64,000 nucleotides of DNA from Bacteroidia bacterium. GTDB lineage: Bacteria; Bacteroidota; Bacteroidia; JADZBD01. Below are positions 35,880 to 45,286 of this stretch, piece after piece. Within the stretch, counting starts at the first letter, position 1; every line of letters starts with the position of its first letter. Under the pieces are notes generated by a model that saw only the letters and a program-made list of their open reading frames with translations, did no database searches and had not been told where the DNA came from. The translations under genes were made by a program, and so were the position numbers. The stretch covers positions 1 through 64,000 of the forward strand of contig JADZBD010000025.1 in assembly GCA_020852255.1 (NCBI GenBank), given 5' to 3'.

Positions 35880-36688
35880 TGGAGATCAAGCGCTTTACAG
35901 GACTGCGTTTTAGCACTAACCATGCAGAAGAAGTGCAGGATGATGTAACTGTGGAGGTGGCCTTATCCATTTCCGTTAATCAGATTCCTTTTACAGTTAC
36001 AATGCAAACGCCGGGAGATGAGTTTGACCTTGCCCGCGGCCTGATGCTGACGGAAAACCTCCTCCGCAATTCGCTGGCAGCTCCCCGGATAGAAATCCTC
36101 TCACGCAATAAAGAAGGACATATTGATTCCGTTAATCTTACCATTCCGGAAGAAAATGTTTCGATGGATCTGCTCGGAAAACGCAATCTCATCTCCGCCT
36201 CTTCCTGCGGGATCTGCGGTAAGACCAGCCTTGAAGGCATGAGTGGCCCACCCCTCGACAACCAGCGGACGCTTGATGCCGCTGCTGTTGGAAAAATGTT
36301 TGAATTCCTGAACCGCAAACAGCTCCATTTCCAGCGTACCGGGGGAACACATGCAGCGGGTATGTTCACACTGGAAGGGGAAGCGCTCTCCGTGCGTGAG
36401 GATATCGGCAGGCATAACGCGGTAGATAAAGTGATCGGTGATTTGCTCAACCGCGGCTTGCTGGAAAAGGCCCGTCTGCTGACGGTAAGCGGAAGAATTT
36501 CCTTTGAAATTGTAAGCAAGGCACATCTGGCGGGAATCTCATTTGTAGCCTCCGTTTCTGCCCCCTCCAGTCTCGCCGTGGAATATGCCCGCGAATCAGG
36601 AATCAGCCTGCTCGCCTTTTGCAGAAATGGAAATTTTACGGCCTACACTCATACCGGAAAGGTGAAAATACTTTCTCCTGTTACATGA
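35879..36688 (+). CDS. fdhD: Formate dehydrogenase accessory sulfurtransferase FdhD
   Basis: FdhD passes sulfur from a cysteine desulfurase to the molybdenum cofactor of formate dehydrogenase, which makes the enzyme active. The 269-residue protein has the conserved SSCGICG loop with Cys110 and Cys113, the GGTHAAGM segment, and EDIGRHNAVDKVIG. The start codon overlaps the fhs stop, and the genes for the two subunits of its client follow 18 nt downstream, which supports the assignment. Confidence 0.95.
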   Translation: MEIKRFTGLRFSTNHAEEVQDDVTVEVALSISVNQIPFTVTMQTPGDEFDLARGLMLTENLLRNSLAAPRIEILSRNKEGHIDSVNLTIPEENVSMDLLGKRNLISASSCGICGKTSLEGMSGPPLDNQRTLDAAAVGKMFEFLNRKQLHFQRTGGTHAAGMFTLEGEALSVREDIGRHNAVDKVIGDLLNRGLLEKARLLTVSGRISFEIVSKAHLAGISFVASVSAPSSLAVEYARESGISLLAFCRNGNFTAYTHTGKVKILSPVT

Positions 36689-36706
36689 TTCAAGATACCC
36701 CGCACT

Positions 36707-38359
36707 ATGTCTAAGAACCTCAGTGAACTTTCAGGCAGAAAAGGATTAACGAAGAACCTCTTTGAAGAGTTGGGTGCCGCTGCAAAGCGGACCGGAACTC
36801 CTTCTGCAGCTGAAATGGAAAAACTTGCCGATGAGTTTTTGATTGGCAGGGCCAATGTTTACGGCACGGCAAGTTTCTATGATTTTCTCCACGCCGGCAA
36901 CAAGGGCAAAAAGGTGTACACATGTAACGGCAGTTCCTGCCTGACAGCCGGCACACAGGACGCACTCAAAAAGAAGCTTTCCCGCCATTTCAAAAAAGAA
37001 GAAATCGGGGAAATGTGCTGCATGGGACGCTGTCATGAGAATCATTCTTTTCATTACAAAGGCCTGAATTATTCCGGGAAGGATATCGCGGAGATCGCAC
37101 AGATCCGTAAAGGGAAATATAAAAGTCCGGGTGCCTATTCTACCGGCCACCTTGGCACCCCTGTGCTGACTGCGCCTTTCCCCGGAATAGAAAATTTCTA
37201 TGCCCTGCTGGGGCCGTCTCTTAAACGGGGAGCCGGTGCCTTACTGGAAGAACTAAAAATTTCCGGTTTGCGCGGACGCGGCGGGGCCGGATTCCCTCTT
37301 GGCATGAAACTGGAATCCTGTAAAAACACAGAAGGAAAGATCAAGTTTATCGTCTGTAACGCTGATGAAGGAGATCCGGGCGCGTATTCGGACCGCTATT
37401 TGCTGGAACAACGTCCGCACAGTTTACTGCTGGGAATGCTACTGGCAGGGTTTATCACCGGCGCAACTACCGGCGTAATCTATATCCGGACGGAATATCC
37501 CGAAGCCATTGCTGTTGCACAGCAAGCGATAGACGACATCCGCAGCGCAGGGTTCACCGGTACCAATATTCTTGCCTCCGGTTTCGATTTTGATTTTAAG
37601 ATCATTCGGGCCGCCGGTGCATATATCTGCGGCGAGGAAACGGCGTTGCTTTCATCCATTGAAGGACAAAGACCGGAAGTACGCGTACGTCCGCCTTATC
37701 CCACCCAACAGGGACTCTTCAATAAACCAACCGTGGTGAATAATGTAGAAACCCTTGCCTGTATTCCCTATGTGATCCGCAACGGGGGCAAAGCGTTCGC
37801 TTCCCTTGGTAAAGGGCGAAGCACAGGCACCAAACTGGTTTCGCTCGACGGGTTTTTTAAACGGGCCGGAGTATATGAAGTGGAAATGGGAACTCCCCTG
37901 AAGGAAGTATTTCAGAAATGTGGCGGCGGATTGCGGGAAAAAATTAAAGCCTTTCACATTGGAGGTCCGCTGGGCGGGCTTGTACCTGCTTCCCGGGTGA
38001 AGGATCTGACTCTTGATTTCGAATCCTTCACTTCCGGCGGATTTTTGCTTGGTCATGCTTCCGTAGTGTGCCTGCCCGCTGATTTTCCAGTGATAGATTA
38101 CATTGAACATCTTTTCCGTTTTACGGCACACGAAAGTTGCGGGAAGTGTTTCCCCTGCCGCCTGGGTTCAACCCGCGGATATGAATTGGTAAACAAAGCC
38201 AAAGAAGAAGATTACAAAATAGACCGGACGCTGATGAACGACCTGCTTGAAACAATGGAAACAGGATCGCTCTGCGCGTTGGGAGGCGGACTTCCGCTGC
38301 CGGTGAGGAATGCCCTGCAGTATTTTGAAAAGGAATTAAAACCCTATTTTAAAAAGTAA
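36707..38359 (+). CDS. NAD-reducing formate dehydrogenase, NuoE-NuoF fused subunit
   Basis: The 550-residue protein is a fusion. Residues 1-145 form a NuoE-like thioredoxin-fold [2Fe-2S] domain with C73-x4-C78 and C105-x3-C109. Residues about 155-550 form a NuoF-like flavoprotein with the NADH site GLRGRGGAGFP, the FMN site CNADEGDPGAYSDR, AAGAYICGEETALL, and [4Fe-4S] ligands in ESCGKCFPCR (Cys478, 481, 484) plus Cys523. It transfers electrons from the catalytic subunit to NAD+, as in FdsB or HoxF-type subunits. The alpha gene follows after 3 nt. The NuoE part lacks much of the usual N-terminal helical bundle. Confidence 0.93.
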   Translation: MSKNLSELSGRKGLTKNLFEELGAAAKRTGTPSAAEMEKLADEFLIGRANVYGTASFYDFLHAGNKGKKVYTCNGSSCLTAGTQDALKKKLSRHFKKEEIGEMCCMGRCHENHSFHYKGLNYSGKDIAEIAQIRKGKYKSPGAYSTGHLGTPVLTAPFPGIENFYALLGPSLKRGAGALLEELKISGLRGRGGAGFPLGMKLESCKNTEGKIKFIVCNADEGDPGAYSDRYLLEQRPHSLLLGMLLAGFITGATTGVIYIRTEYPEAIAVAQQAIDDIRSAGFTGTNILASGFDFDFKIIRAAGAYICGEETALLSSIEGQRPEVRVRPPYPTQQGLFNKPTVVNNVETLACIPYVIRNGGKAFASLGKGRSTGTKLVSLDGFFKRAGVYEVEMGTPLKEVFQKCGGGLREKIKAFHIGGPLGGLVPASRVKDLTLDFESFTSGGFLLGHASVVCLPADFPVIDYIEHLFRFTAHESCGKCFPCRLGSTRGYELVNKAKEEDYKIDRTLMNDLLETMETGSLCALGGGLPLPVRNALQYFEKELKPYFKK

Positions 38360-38362
38360 CGC

Positions 38363-41089
38363 ATGAGTCAGCCGATCGCCTATATTGATAACCGTCCGTA
38401 TGAGATTATCCCGGGAGAGACCCTTCTCATTTTTTTGAAGAGAAATTTCGGGAAGGATTATATTCCCACCCTGTGCGATGCCCCCAAGCTGGATCCCTTC
38501 GGATCCTGCCGGGTATGCAGCGTGGATGTGGCGCTAAAGGAAAACGGTCCCACAAAAGCCCAGGCCTCCTGCCACACGCCTGTGGTTCCCGGCTCTTATA
38601 TTTATCCTCATTCCGAAAGAATACAGAAACTGCGGAAGAATATCGTAGAACTGGTACTGACAGATCATCCGCTGGACTGCCTCACCTGCGAAGTGAATAA
38701 CAACTGCGAACTGCAAACCGTGGCAGCCAAAGTAGGCGTCCGTGATGTGCGCTATCCCGAAGGGAAAAATCACCTCGGCAGGAAAAAAGATCTGAGTCAT
38801 CCGTACATGACATCCGACTTTTCAAAGTGCATTAATTGCTTTCGGTGCGTACGCGCCTGTGATGAAGTGCAGGGGCAGTTTGTGCTTAGCATGGCCGGAA
38901 GGGGATTTGACAGTCACATCATCAAGGGGATGGAGACCACCTTTGCCGCTTCCGACTGCGTGAGCTGCGGCGCCTGCGCTCAGGCTTGTCCTACCTCTGC
39001 TATATCGGATGTTTTTGAATCCAAATCAGTAGCCAACGTCACCAAAACCCGCACCGTATGTACTTACTGCGGTGTGGGATGCAATCTGGAGGTGGCCACC
39101 GTGAATGAAAAAGTCAAGTCCATACAGGCGCCCTACAATGCGGAAGTGAACAGCGGACACACCTGCCTGAAAGGGCGTTACGCATTTAAATTCTATGATC
39201 ACCCTGACCGGCTGACAACACCACTGATCAAACGCCACGGAAAATTTGAGCCGGTAAGCTGGGAAGAAGCCTACGATTTCATGGCAAAGGAATTTACCCG
39301 CATAAAACAAACAAGCGGCCCGGATGCCATTGCCGGCATTTCATCTGCACGCACCCCGAATGAGGAGAATTACCTGATGCAAAAATTCATTCGTGCTGTT
39401 ATCGGTACCAATAACATTGATTGCTGTGCCCGGGTGTGTCATTCTCCAACGGCACTGGGCATGCAGAAATCTTTCGGAACCGGGGCGGCCACCAATTCCA
39501 TAGAAGACCTGGAATACACCGATTGCATTTTCGTTATCGGTGCAAACCCTAACGCAGCACATCCGGTAACCGGGGCGAAAATCAGGCAAAAAATGATGAA
39601 GGGAGTGGTGGGTATCGTAGCTGATCCGCGCAAAACCGAACTGACAAAATACGCCACGTATCATCTGCAGTTACGTCCGGGCACCAACGTAGCACTGCTG
39701 AATATGATGCTGTATTATATTATCAGCGAAGGCGCGGAGGACAAAGAATTTATTGCTTCCCGCTGCGAAGGATATGAGGAGATGAAGGAAGAAATAATGA
39801 AGCTGAAAATGGATCAGCTTGAAAAAATCACCGGTGTAAGGAAAGAACTTGTTCGGGAGGCAGCCCTGGCCTACGCCAGGGCCAAAGCAGCCATGGAATT
39901 TCACGGACTGGGGGTCACCGAGCAATACCAGGGAACCTATACTGTGCAGTTGATTTGCGATCTGGCAATGATCGCCGGCCACGTGGGAAAAAAAGGCACC
40001 GGGGTGAATCCGCTGCGCGGACAAAACAACGTACAAGGCGCCGCAGATATGGGAGCCCAACCCCACCAGGGAGCCGGCTACCTCGATTTTACAATTCCCG
40101 AAATTCTGTCGAAGTACAACCGGTTTTACGGTACAACCGTTTCCGGAAAAGCCGGCTACAAAATTCCCGAGATGTTTGAAGCGGCCATAGATAAGAAACT
40201 TAAGGCCCTTTGGATCATTGGCGAAGATGTGGTGCAAACCGATCCCAATTCCCAAAAAGTAATGAAAGCCCTGGACAGCCTGGAGATGCTGGTGGTGTCT
40301 GAGATCTTTATGACCGAAACGGCCCGCCTTGCCACAGTAGTGCTTCCCGCCTCTACCTTCCTTGAAAAAGAGGGCACCTTTACTAACGGCGAACGCAGGA
40401 TTCAGCGGGTACAACGGGCAGTGCCTCCACTAAAAGGCACCAAACCCGACGGACAGATCATTGTGGAAATGATGCGAAAAATGGGATATGACCAGTGCGA
40501 TTATACAGCGGATAACCTGCTGAAAGAAATTTCGCAGATCGTTCCGTTCTTTGAAGGCGTGAAATGGGATGAATTAGGAGACAACGGAAAACAATGGCCG
40601 GTGGCCGCCGGTGGCACCGAAACTAAAATCATGCACCAGAAGGAATTCAAAAGAGGCAAAGGAAAATTTTATTTCTACCCCTTCGAGGAAAGCCGGGAGC
40701 TGGAAAAGAACGGAAAAGAATACCCGTATATCATTACTACCAACCGGGAGCTGGAACACTATAACTGCGGCACCATGACACGCCGTACAGGAAATGTAAA
40801 AATTCTCACCGAAGATGTACTGCTCATTCATCCGGACGACGCGAAACTGAAAAATATTGCTGACGGCGATATGGTATGCGTGGAAAGTGCCAGGGGAAAA
40901 GCAGATATCAAAGCCCGGATCAGTGAAGATGTAAAACCCGGAATATTAAGTTCCACGTTTCACTTCCCCGAGATAATGCTCAATAATATTACCTCTGACG
41001 AGCACGACAGCGAAGCGCTTTGCCCGGAATATAAAGTAGTAGCCGTTCGCATCCGCAAAAGCAGGGGAAGGCAGGGGAAGCAGAACTGA
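38363..41089 (+). CDS. Formate dehydrogenase catalytic (alpha) subunit, molybdopterin enzyme
   Basis: The 908-residue protein has, in order: a [2Fe-2S] ferredoxin domain (Cys38, 49, 52, 70); a NuoG-type His/Cys cluster (H102, C106, C109, C115); two [4Fe-4S] ferredoxin motifs (C156/159/162/166 and C199/202/205/209); and a molybdopterin domain whose own [4Fe-4S] site is C233, C236, C240, C268. The metal ligand is Cys359 in DCCARVCHSP, where selenium-containing enzymes have selenocysteine. The C-terminal dinucleotide-binding domain includes TNRELEHYNCGTMTRR. It oxidises formate to CO2, and may run in reverse. It is the last gene of the operon and ends 5 nt before a convergent gene. Confidence 0.95.
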   Translation: MSQPIAYIDNRPYEIIPGETLLIFLKRNFGKDYIPTLCDAPKLDPFGSCRVCSVDVALKENGPTKAQASCHTPVVPGSYIYPHSERIQKLRKNIVELVLTDHPLDCLTCEVNNNCELQTVAAKVGVRDVRYPEGKNHLGRKKDLSHPYMTSDFSKCINCFRCVRACDEVQGQFVLSMAGRGFDSHIIKGMETTFAASDCVSCGACAQACPTSAISDVFESKSVANVTKTRTVCTYCGVGCNLEVATVNEKVKSIQAPYNAEVNSGHTCLKGRYAFKFYDHPDRLTTPLIKRHGKFEPVSWEEAYDFMAKEFTRIKQTSGPDAIAGISSARTPNEENYLMQKFIRAVIGTNNIDCCARVCHSPTALGMQKSFGTGAATNSIEDLEYTDCIFVIGANPNAAHPVTGAKIRQKMMKGVVGIVADPRKTELTKYATYHLQLRPGTNVALLNMMLYYIISEGAEDKEFIASRCEGYEEMKEEIMKLKMDQLEKITGVRKELVREAALAYARAKAAMEFHGLGVTEQYQGTYTVQLICDLAMIAGHVGKKGTGVNPLRGQNNVQGAADMGAQPHQGAGYLDFTIPEILSKYNRFYGTTVSGKAGYKIPEMFEAAIDKKLKALWIIGEDVVQTDPNSQKVMKALDSLEMLVVSEIFMTETARLATVVLPASTFLEKEGTFTNGERRIQRVQRAVPPLKGTKPDGQIIVEMMRKMGYDQCDYTADNLLKEISQIVPFFEGVKWDELGDNGKQWPVAAGGTETKIMHQKEFKRGKGKFYFYPFEESRELEKNGKEYPYIITTNRELEHYNCGTMTRRTGNVKILTEDVLLIHPDDAKLKNIADGDMVCVESARGKADIKARISEDVKPGILSSTFHFPEIMLNNITSDEHDSEALCPEYKVVAVRIRKSRGRQGKQN

Positions 41090-41094
41090 TTTGT

Positions 41095-42351
41095 TCAGGC
41101 GCGATCCAGGGCCTGCGCTACATCAGCGATGATGTCTTCCGGATGTTCTACACCCACAGATAAACGTATCATTTTGGGAGTGATACTCATCTTTTGCTTA
41201 AGTGCTTCATCTACCGGAAAATGCGTCATGGTATACGGATGCTCTGCCAGAGATTCCGTACTTCCGAGGCTCACCGCCAGTTTAACGAGCTGTAATGAAT
41301 TCAGCACTTTAAATGCCTTCTTCATTCCACCCTTCACGTCAAAACTGATCATGGCCCCCGGACCCAGGCATTGCCTGCGGAATATCCGGTGCTGAGGGCT
41401 GCCCGCTTTGAGTAATCCCGGGTAGTAGACTTTTTCCACTTTCGGATGTTTTGAAAGCCAGCGGGCCACCACCGCTGCATTTTCGGCCTGGGTAGTCATG
41501 CGCATTTTAAGCGTTTCCAGGCTCCGCATCAGCAACCATCCTGTGTTGGGAGATGCCATAGTGCCCATGATACTCCGGAAGGACTTGATCCGTTTCATCA
41601 AAACAGCTGAGCCTACGCAGGCGCCGGCGATTACATCGCTGTGTCCGCCAATATATTTTGTTGCCGAATACAATACCAAATCAAATCCGTGCTTGAGCGG
41701 ATGAGAAAAAACGGGTCCCAGAAAAGTGTTATCAATAGCGGTTATTACCTTTCTGCCGTTCCGCCGGGAATACGTTTGTGCCAGCGCAGCACACATTTCC
41801 AGGTCGAACAAATCGTTGGTTGGATTGGCCGGACTTTCCACATAGATCATGGCCAGTTTACCCGCCATTCCGGTAGATTCAATCACACGCAGGATTTCCT
41901 CCTTGCTCTGATCCGGCATAAAACCCACCGTATTTATTCCGTACTTCTTCAGTACGTTCTTAAAAAAATGATCGGTCCCTCCGTAGAGGGGCTCACTGTG
42001 CAGCAGGAGATCTCCGGGCTGTAACAATTCCAGCACCGTTGTGCTGATGGCCGCCATTCCACTTTCGAAAACTGCCCCGTCCTCCGCTTCATCCCAAAGG
42101 CATAATCTGTTTTCCAGGATTTCCAGATCCGGATTATTGATGCGGCTGTAGATCAGTCCTGTTTCTTCCTTCGGGCGCAGATCCCTCTTTCCGTAGGCTA
42201 CCTCAAAGAAGGCCTTCCCTTCCTCTGCCGTTTTAAAACCAAAAGTGGATGTCTGGAAAATAGGACACTTCACTGCGCCCTCGGATAGTTCCGGTTTGTA
42301 GCCATGACTCATCATGAGGCTTTCCGGTCTGTATTTTCTCTTTTTTGCCAT
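41095..42351 (-). CDS. Cys/Met metabolism PLP-dependent enzyme (gamma-lyase/gamma-synthase family)
   Basis: The 418-residue protein belongs to the trans-sulfuration PLP family. The cofactor lysine is K232 in SATKYIGGHSDV; DNTFLGPVFSHPLKHG and GLIYSRINNPDLEILENRLC are also characteristic. Compared with classical MetB it carries a roughly 15-residue insert (EVAYGKRDLRPKEETG) found in a distinct subfamily called cystathionine gamma-synthase family. Methionine gamma-lyase activity is equally possible. The divergent Lrp/AsnC gene suggests amino-acid-responsive control, as for mdeR beside methionine gamma-lyase in Pseudomonas. Confidence 0.85.
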   Translation of the reverse strand: MAKKRKYRPESLMMSHGYKPELSEGAVKCPIFQTSTFGFKTAEEGKAFFEVAYGKRDLRPKEETGLIYSRINNPDLEILENRLCLWDEAEDGAVFESGMAAISTTVLELLQPGDLLLHSEPLYGGTDHFFKNVLKKYGINTVGFMPDQSKEEILRVIESTGMAGKLAMIYVESPANPTNDLFDLEMCAALAQTYSRRNGRKVITAIDNTFLGPVFSHPLKHGFDLVLYSATKYIGGHSDVIAGACVGSAVLMKRIKSFRSIMGTMASPNTGWLLMRSLETLKMRMTTQAENAAVVARWLSKHPKVEKVYYPGLLKAGSPQHRIFRRQCLGPGAMISFDVKGGMKKAFKVLNSLQLVKLAVSLGSTESLAEHPYTMTHFPVDEALKQKMSITPKMIRLSVGVEHPEDIIADVAQALDRA

Positions 42352-42388
42352 ACGGTTGATGTTGCTGTAACAAAGGTGAGAAAAATAG

Positions 42389-42479
42389 TCATTATTGCTT
42401 CATTTTACTCATTATTTAGTGTTTTATTCTTCTATTAGCCGATTTCCAGATGTTTATTCTTCTACATTCCGTACATTTG
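42389..42479 (+). promoter_or_regulatory. Divergent regulatory region with repeated AT-rich sites and lrp promoter
   Basis: TACATTTG (42472-42479) is an exact -7 consensus for the Lrp/AsnC gene, 23 nt before its ATG. Upstream lie two pairs of direct repeats: TCATTATT at 42389-42396 and 42409-42416 (20-bp spacing), and TTTATTCTTCTA at 42423-42434 and 42453-42464 (30-bp spacing). Spacing near whole helical turns on one DNA face is what an Lrp octamer would bind, so autoregulation and control of the PLP enzyme are likely. Confidence 0.5.
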
Positions 42480-42502
42480 CAGTCATTCAGAAAATTCATC
42501 CG

Positions 42503-42967
42503 ATGGAAAAACTGGACACTACCGACCGGCAGATTCTTCGTTTACTGCAGCGCGACGGCACCTTGAACATCAAGCAGGTAGCCGACGAGGTGGGATTAAC
42601 CGCCACGCCGGCATACGAGCGGATACGTCGGATGGAGCGCAGCGGCATCATTTCGAAATACGTGGCCTTGCTTAACCGTGAGAAGGCCGGGAAACCGCTG
42701 ATGGTATTCTGTCATGTTTCTCTTCAGCTCCATTCCAAGCCGCAACTGAAAAAATTCGAATCATCCATTGTAAAATTCGACGAAGTAATGGAGTGTCATC
42801 ACACGGCCGGGGCGAACGATTACCTGCTGAAGATTCTGGTACGCGACATGAATGAATACAGTGCGTTTATCACGAACAAGCTGGCCGCCCTGGATAATAT
42901 TTCACGGGTACAGAGTTCCTTTGTTATGACCGAAGTGGTTAGTAAAACAGAAATTCGCCTGGAATAA
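42503..42967 (+). CDS. Lrp/AsnC family transcriptional regulator
   Basis: From ATG 42503 the product is 154 residues: an N-terminal winged helix (MEKLDTTDRQILRLLQRDG, NIKQVADEVGLTATPAYERI) and a C-terminal RAM ligand-binding domain (VMECHHTAGANDYLLKILVR). The frame stays open upstream to 42395, but a consensus -7 box at 42472-42479 lies inside that extension, so the later ATG is correct. It is divergent from the PLP enzyme gene, which it probably controls in response to methionine, cysteine or a related amino acid. Confidence 0.92.
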   Translation: MEKLDTTDRQILRLLQRDGTLNIKQVADEVGLTATPAYERIRRMERSGIISKYVALLNREKAGKPLMVFCHVSLQLHSKPQLKKFESSIVKFDEVMECHHTAGANDYLLKILVRDMNEYSAFITNKLAALDNISRVQSSFVMTEVVSKTEIRLE

Positions 42968-43050
42968 GGGCCCGATGTATCAATCAGCCTGCGGCGACAG
43001 ATCTCCGGATAACACGCTTCGATAAACTACAGCAGCATGATGAATGGAAG

Positions 43051-43124
43051 TGGTCTCGATGGGAGTCGAACCCATAACCTTCGGCTTCGGAGGCCGACAC
43101 TCTATCCAGTTGAGCTACGAGACC
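43051..43124 (-). tRNA. tRNA-Arg (anticodon CCG)
   Basis: The minus strand folds into a full cloverleaf of 74 nt: acceptor GGTCTCG/CGAGACC, D stem GCTC/GAGT, anticodon stem TCGGC/GCCGA with loop CTCCGAA, a five-base variable loop, and T arm ATGGG-TTCGACT-CCCAT. The anticodon CCG reads the arginine codon CGG. The discriminator base is A and CCA is not encoded. Confidence 0.97.
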
Positions 43125-43202
43125 AAAATTGAAAATAATGGGGCCAAAGATACTCTTTTCTATTGGCGTCAGTGAGTTGAACCGAACCCATTCGTCTGCC
43201 GC

Positions 43203-45209
43203 TCAGGTCCGGATCCCTGCGACTAAAATATCATCCAGTTGCTCTGTGTTTCCCATCCATTCCTTCATCGTTTCCGCCAGCCGGCTCTGCTGCTCCTTGC
43301 AGGTCATTCCCCCGAGTTCCTTTAAAAGATTCTTGAAGCGCTTTGTCCGGAACTTCTTCCCCTCCTGTCCGCCAAACTGATCCGCATATCCATCTGTACT
43401 CATGTAAATCATACTCCCCGCAGGCAGTTTCAGAACATGGCCTGTGAAACTCCTCTTCTCTCCCCTGCCCTGACTACCGCCGATGGGTGCCTTGTCTGCG
43501 GCCGTTTCTGTTAGCTCACCCCCGTAATAAGTCCACAAGCTCCTGTTGGCTCCTGCATAATGCAATTCTCCCTTGCTGCGTTCAATTGAACAGATGGCGA
43601 TATCCATCCCGTCATTCGTCTCGGCATCATTATGCTGTTGCAGCGCCTTCACAACCCCGGAATGTAGGTGCTCCAGAATTTGCGCCGGCTCATGAATGCC
43701 CTTTTCATTGATAATCTCACTGAGAAGACTGTTTCCGATCATGCTCATGAAAGCACCCGGAACACCGTGTCCTGTACAGTCTGCCACGGCAAAAATAACC
43801 TTGCTCCCGGCCGAAGAAAAAAAGTAAAAATCTCCTGATACAATATCCTTGGGACGATAGTAAACAAAGTGTTCCCCCAACCCTGCATGCAGCACCTCAT
43901 CAGACGGAAGAATGGCTGTTTGAATTCTCCGCGCGTAAAGTATACTGTCTGTAATGCTTTTGTTCTTCTCCTCAATGATCGCATTTATCTTTTGCTTCTC
44001 CTTAAACCCCCGAAAAAGAAAAAATGAAAATACGATTACAATCAGCAGTCCGGCACCTGAAAACCAGATAAGCATGCGCTGCTGCGACAATTTTGCATTG
44101 GAGAGATCCTGCTCCTTTTTATAAAGTTCGATCTCCCGGTCTTTCTTCTCGGTATTATATTTACCCTGCAGCTCGGCCATTTCTTCCTTCGCATTGGCAT
44201 TTAACAGGGAGTCGGTGATCTTCTTGTACTTGATGTAATATTTCAGTGCATTCTTATAGTCTCCGGTACGCTCATACAGTTCATACATTCCGCCGTAACC
44301 TTCCTTCAGCCAGTCGTAATAGTGCGTTTGTTCCGCCAGCTGCATTCCCTCAATATAATAGTTGAGCGCGTTCTCGAACTGCCCCCGTTCTTTGTAGGCC
44401 GTTGCCAGATTGCCAAGAGTGTTCGCAATACCGCGGATATCATTCTGTTCGCGTTTTATTTTCAACGACTGGTCATAATAGTGAATCGCCTTATCCATGG
44501 ACTGGCTAAAAAGGTTGGAGGTCTGATTATCCTGGTCGTCCAGTGCCATATCGAAATACAAACGTCCCAGACTGTTCAGAACATGCCCCTTTACTTTCTG
44601 ATAATTACTCTTTTCGCAGGTAAATAAGGCCTGAGTATAAAAGTCAAGCGCCTTACCGTATTCTTTGAGCCGGTGATGAATGATCCCAATGTTCGACTGG
44701 GCCTGAGCGATCTGCGGCGAGCGGTTCTTCTCCTGCGCCAACTGCAGCACCTCCTGGTAAAAACGGAGCGCGTTTTTATTATCCTCCATCGAAAAATAAA
44801 GCGCTCCGATGCTGTTCTTGATCCGTAAAATATCCGACCATCTTCCTGTTTCTTCGGCCAGCTTCAATGCCCTCAGGTTGTTTTCCAGCGCTTTGGGAAG
44901 ATTTCCAAGGATCTGATAATACTGACCAAAAAAAGAATAAACACCCACCAGCCCGGGCTTGTTTCCGGTACTATCTGCGGCCTGCAATGCCCGGTTGCCG
45001 TATTCATAGGCTTTTTGCTTTTCTTCAGGCGTTGCACTGAAATTAAGAAAAACGTTGGCCAGATTTATCAGCGTTAGTACCCTTGCCGTATCATTCGTCT
45101 TGTACTCCTGCAAACGCCTTTCCAGCGAATCCGCGCGGGCGTGGTTAACACCCTGGGAAAATACCACCACCGGTAAGATCAGTACATTAAACACGAGAAG
45201 GAACCTCAT
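43203..45209 (-). CDS. TPR sensor-SpoIIE serine phosphatase
   Basis: The 668-residue protein has a signal peptide, six to eight tetratricopeptide repeats on the periplasmic side (about 25-350, e.g. ALDFYTQALFTCEKSNYQKV and ALNYYIEGMQLAEQTHYYDW), a coiled coil, one membrane segment (about 378-397, MLIWFSGAGLLIVIVFSFFL) and a cytosolic SpoIIE/PP2C phosphatase domain. Metal-binding acidic motifs are SGDFYFF, ADCTGHGVPGAF, STDGYADQFGG and QLDDILVAG. The catalytic part is close in sequence to the HAMP-containing phosphatase at 23546-25324. It probably senses a periplasmic partner through the TPRs and dephosphorylates a regulatory protein. Confidence 0.87.
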   Translation of the reverse strand: MRFLLVFNVLILPVVVFSQGVNHARADSLERRLQEYKTNDTARVLTLINLANVFLNFSATPEEKQKAYEYGNRALQAADSTGNKPGLVGVYSFFGQYYQILGNLPKALENNLRALKLAEETGRWSDILRIKNSIGALYFSMEDNKNALRFYQEVLQLAQEKNRSPQIAQAQSNIGIIHHRLKEYGKALDFYTQALFTCEKSNYQKVKGHVLNSLGRLYFDMALDDQDNQTSNLFSQSMDKAIHYYDQSLKIKREQNDIRGIANTLGNLATAYKERGQFENALNYYIEGMQLAEQTHYYDWLKEGYGGMYELYERTGDYKNALKYYIKYKKITDSLLNANAKEEMAELQGKYNTEKKDREIELYKKEQDLSNAKLSQQRMLIWFSGAGLLIVIVFSFFLFRGFKEKQKINAIIEEKNKSITDSILYARRIQTAILPSDEVLHAGLGEHFVYYRPKDIVSGDFYFFSSAGSKVIFAVADCTGHGVPGAFMSMIGNSLLSEIINEKGIHEPAQILEHLHSGVVKALQQHNDAETNDGMDIAICSIERSKGELHYAGANRSLWTYYGGELTETAADKAPIGGSQGRGEKRSFTGHVLKLPAGSMIYMSTDGYADQFGGQEGKKFRTKRFKNLLKELGGMTCKEQQSRLAETMKEWMGNTEQLDDILVAGIRT

Positions 45210-45286
45210 ATCCTAATTGGCTTGAAATCAGGGCGTGAGTTAAAGATAAGAAAAGTCGCAGGTACAATATCCGGATGCATCCGCCG

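Noticed and set aside
39428-39460. Selenocysteine in the formate dehydrogenase catalytic site
   Set aside because: The codon at the ligand position is TGT (Cys359), not TGA, and no SECIS-like element is needed.
42395-42502. N-terminal extension of the Lrp/AsnC protein
   Set aside because: The extension spans the promoter and repeat region and lacks any homology to the family.
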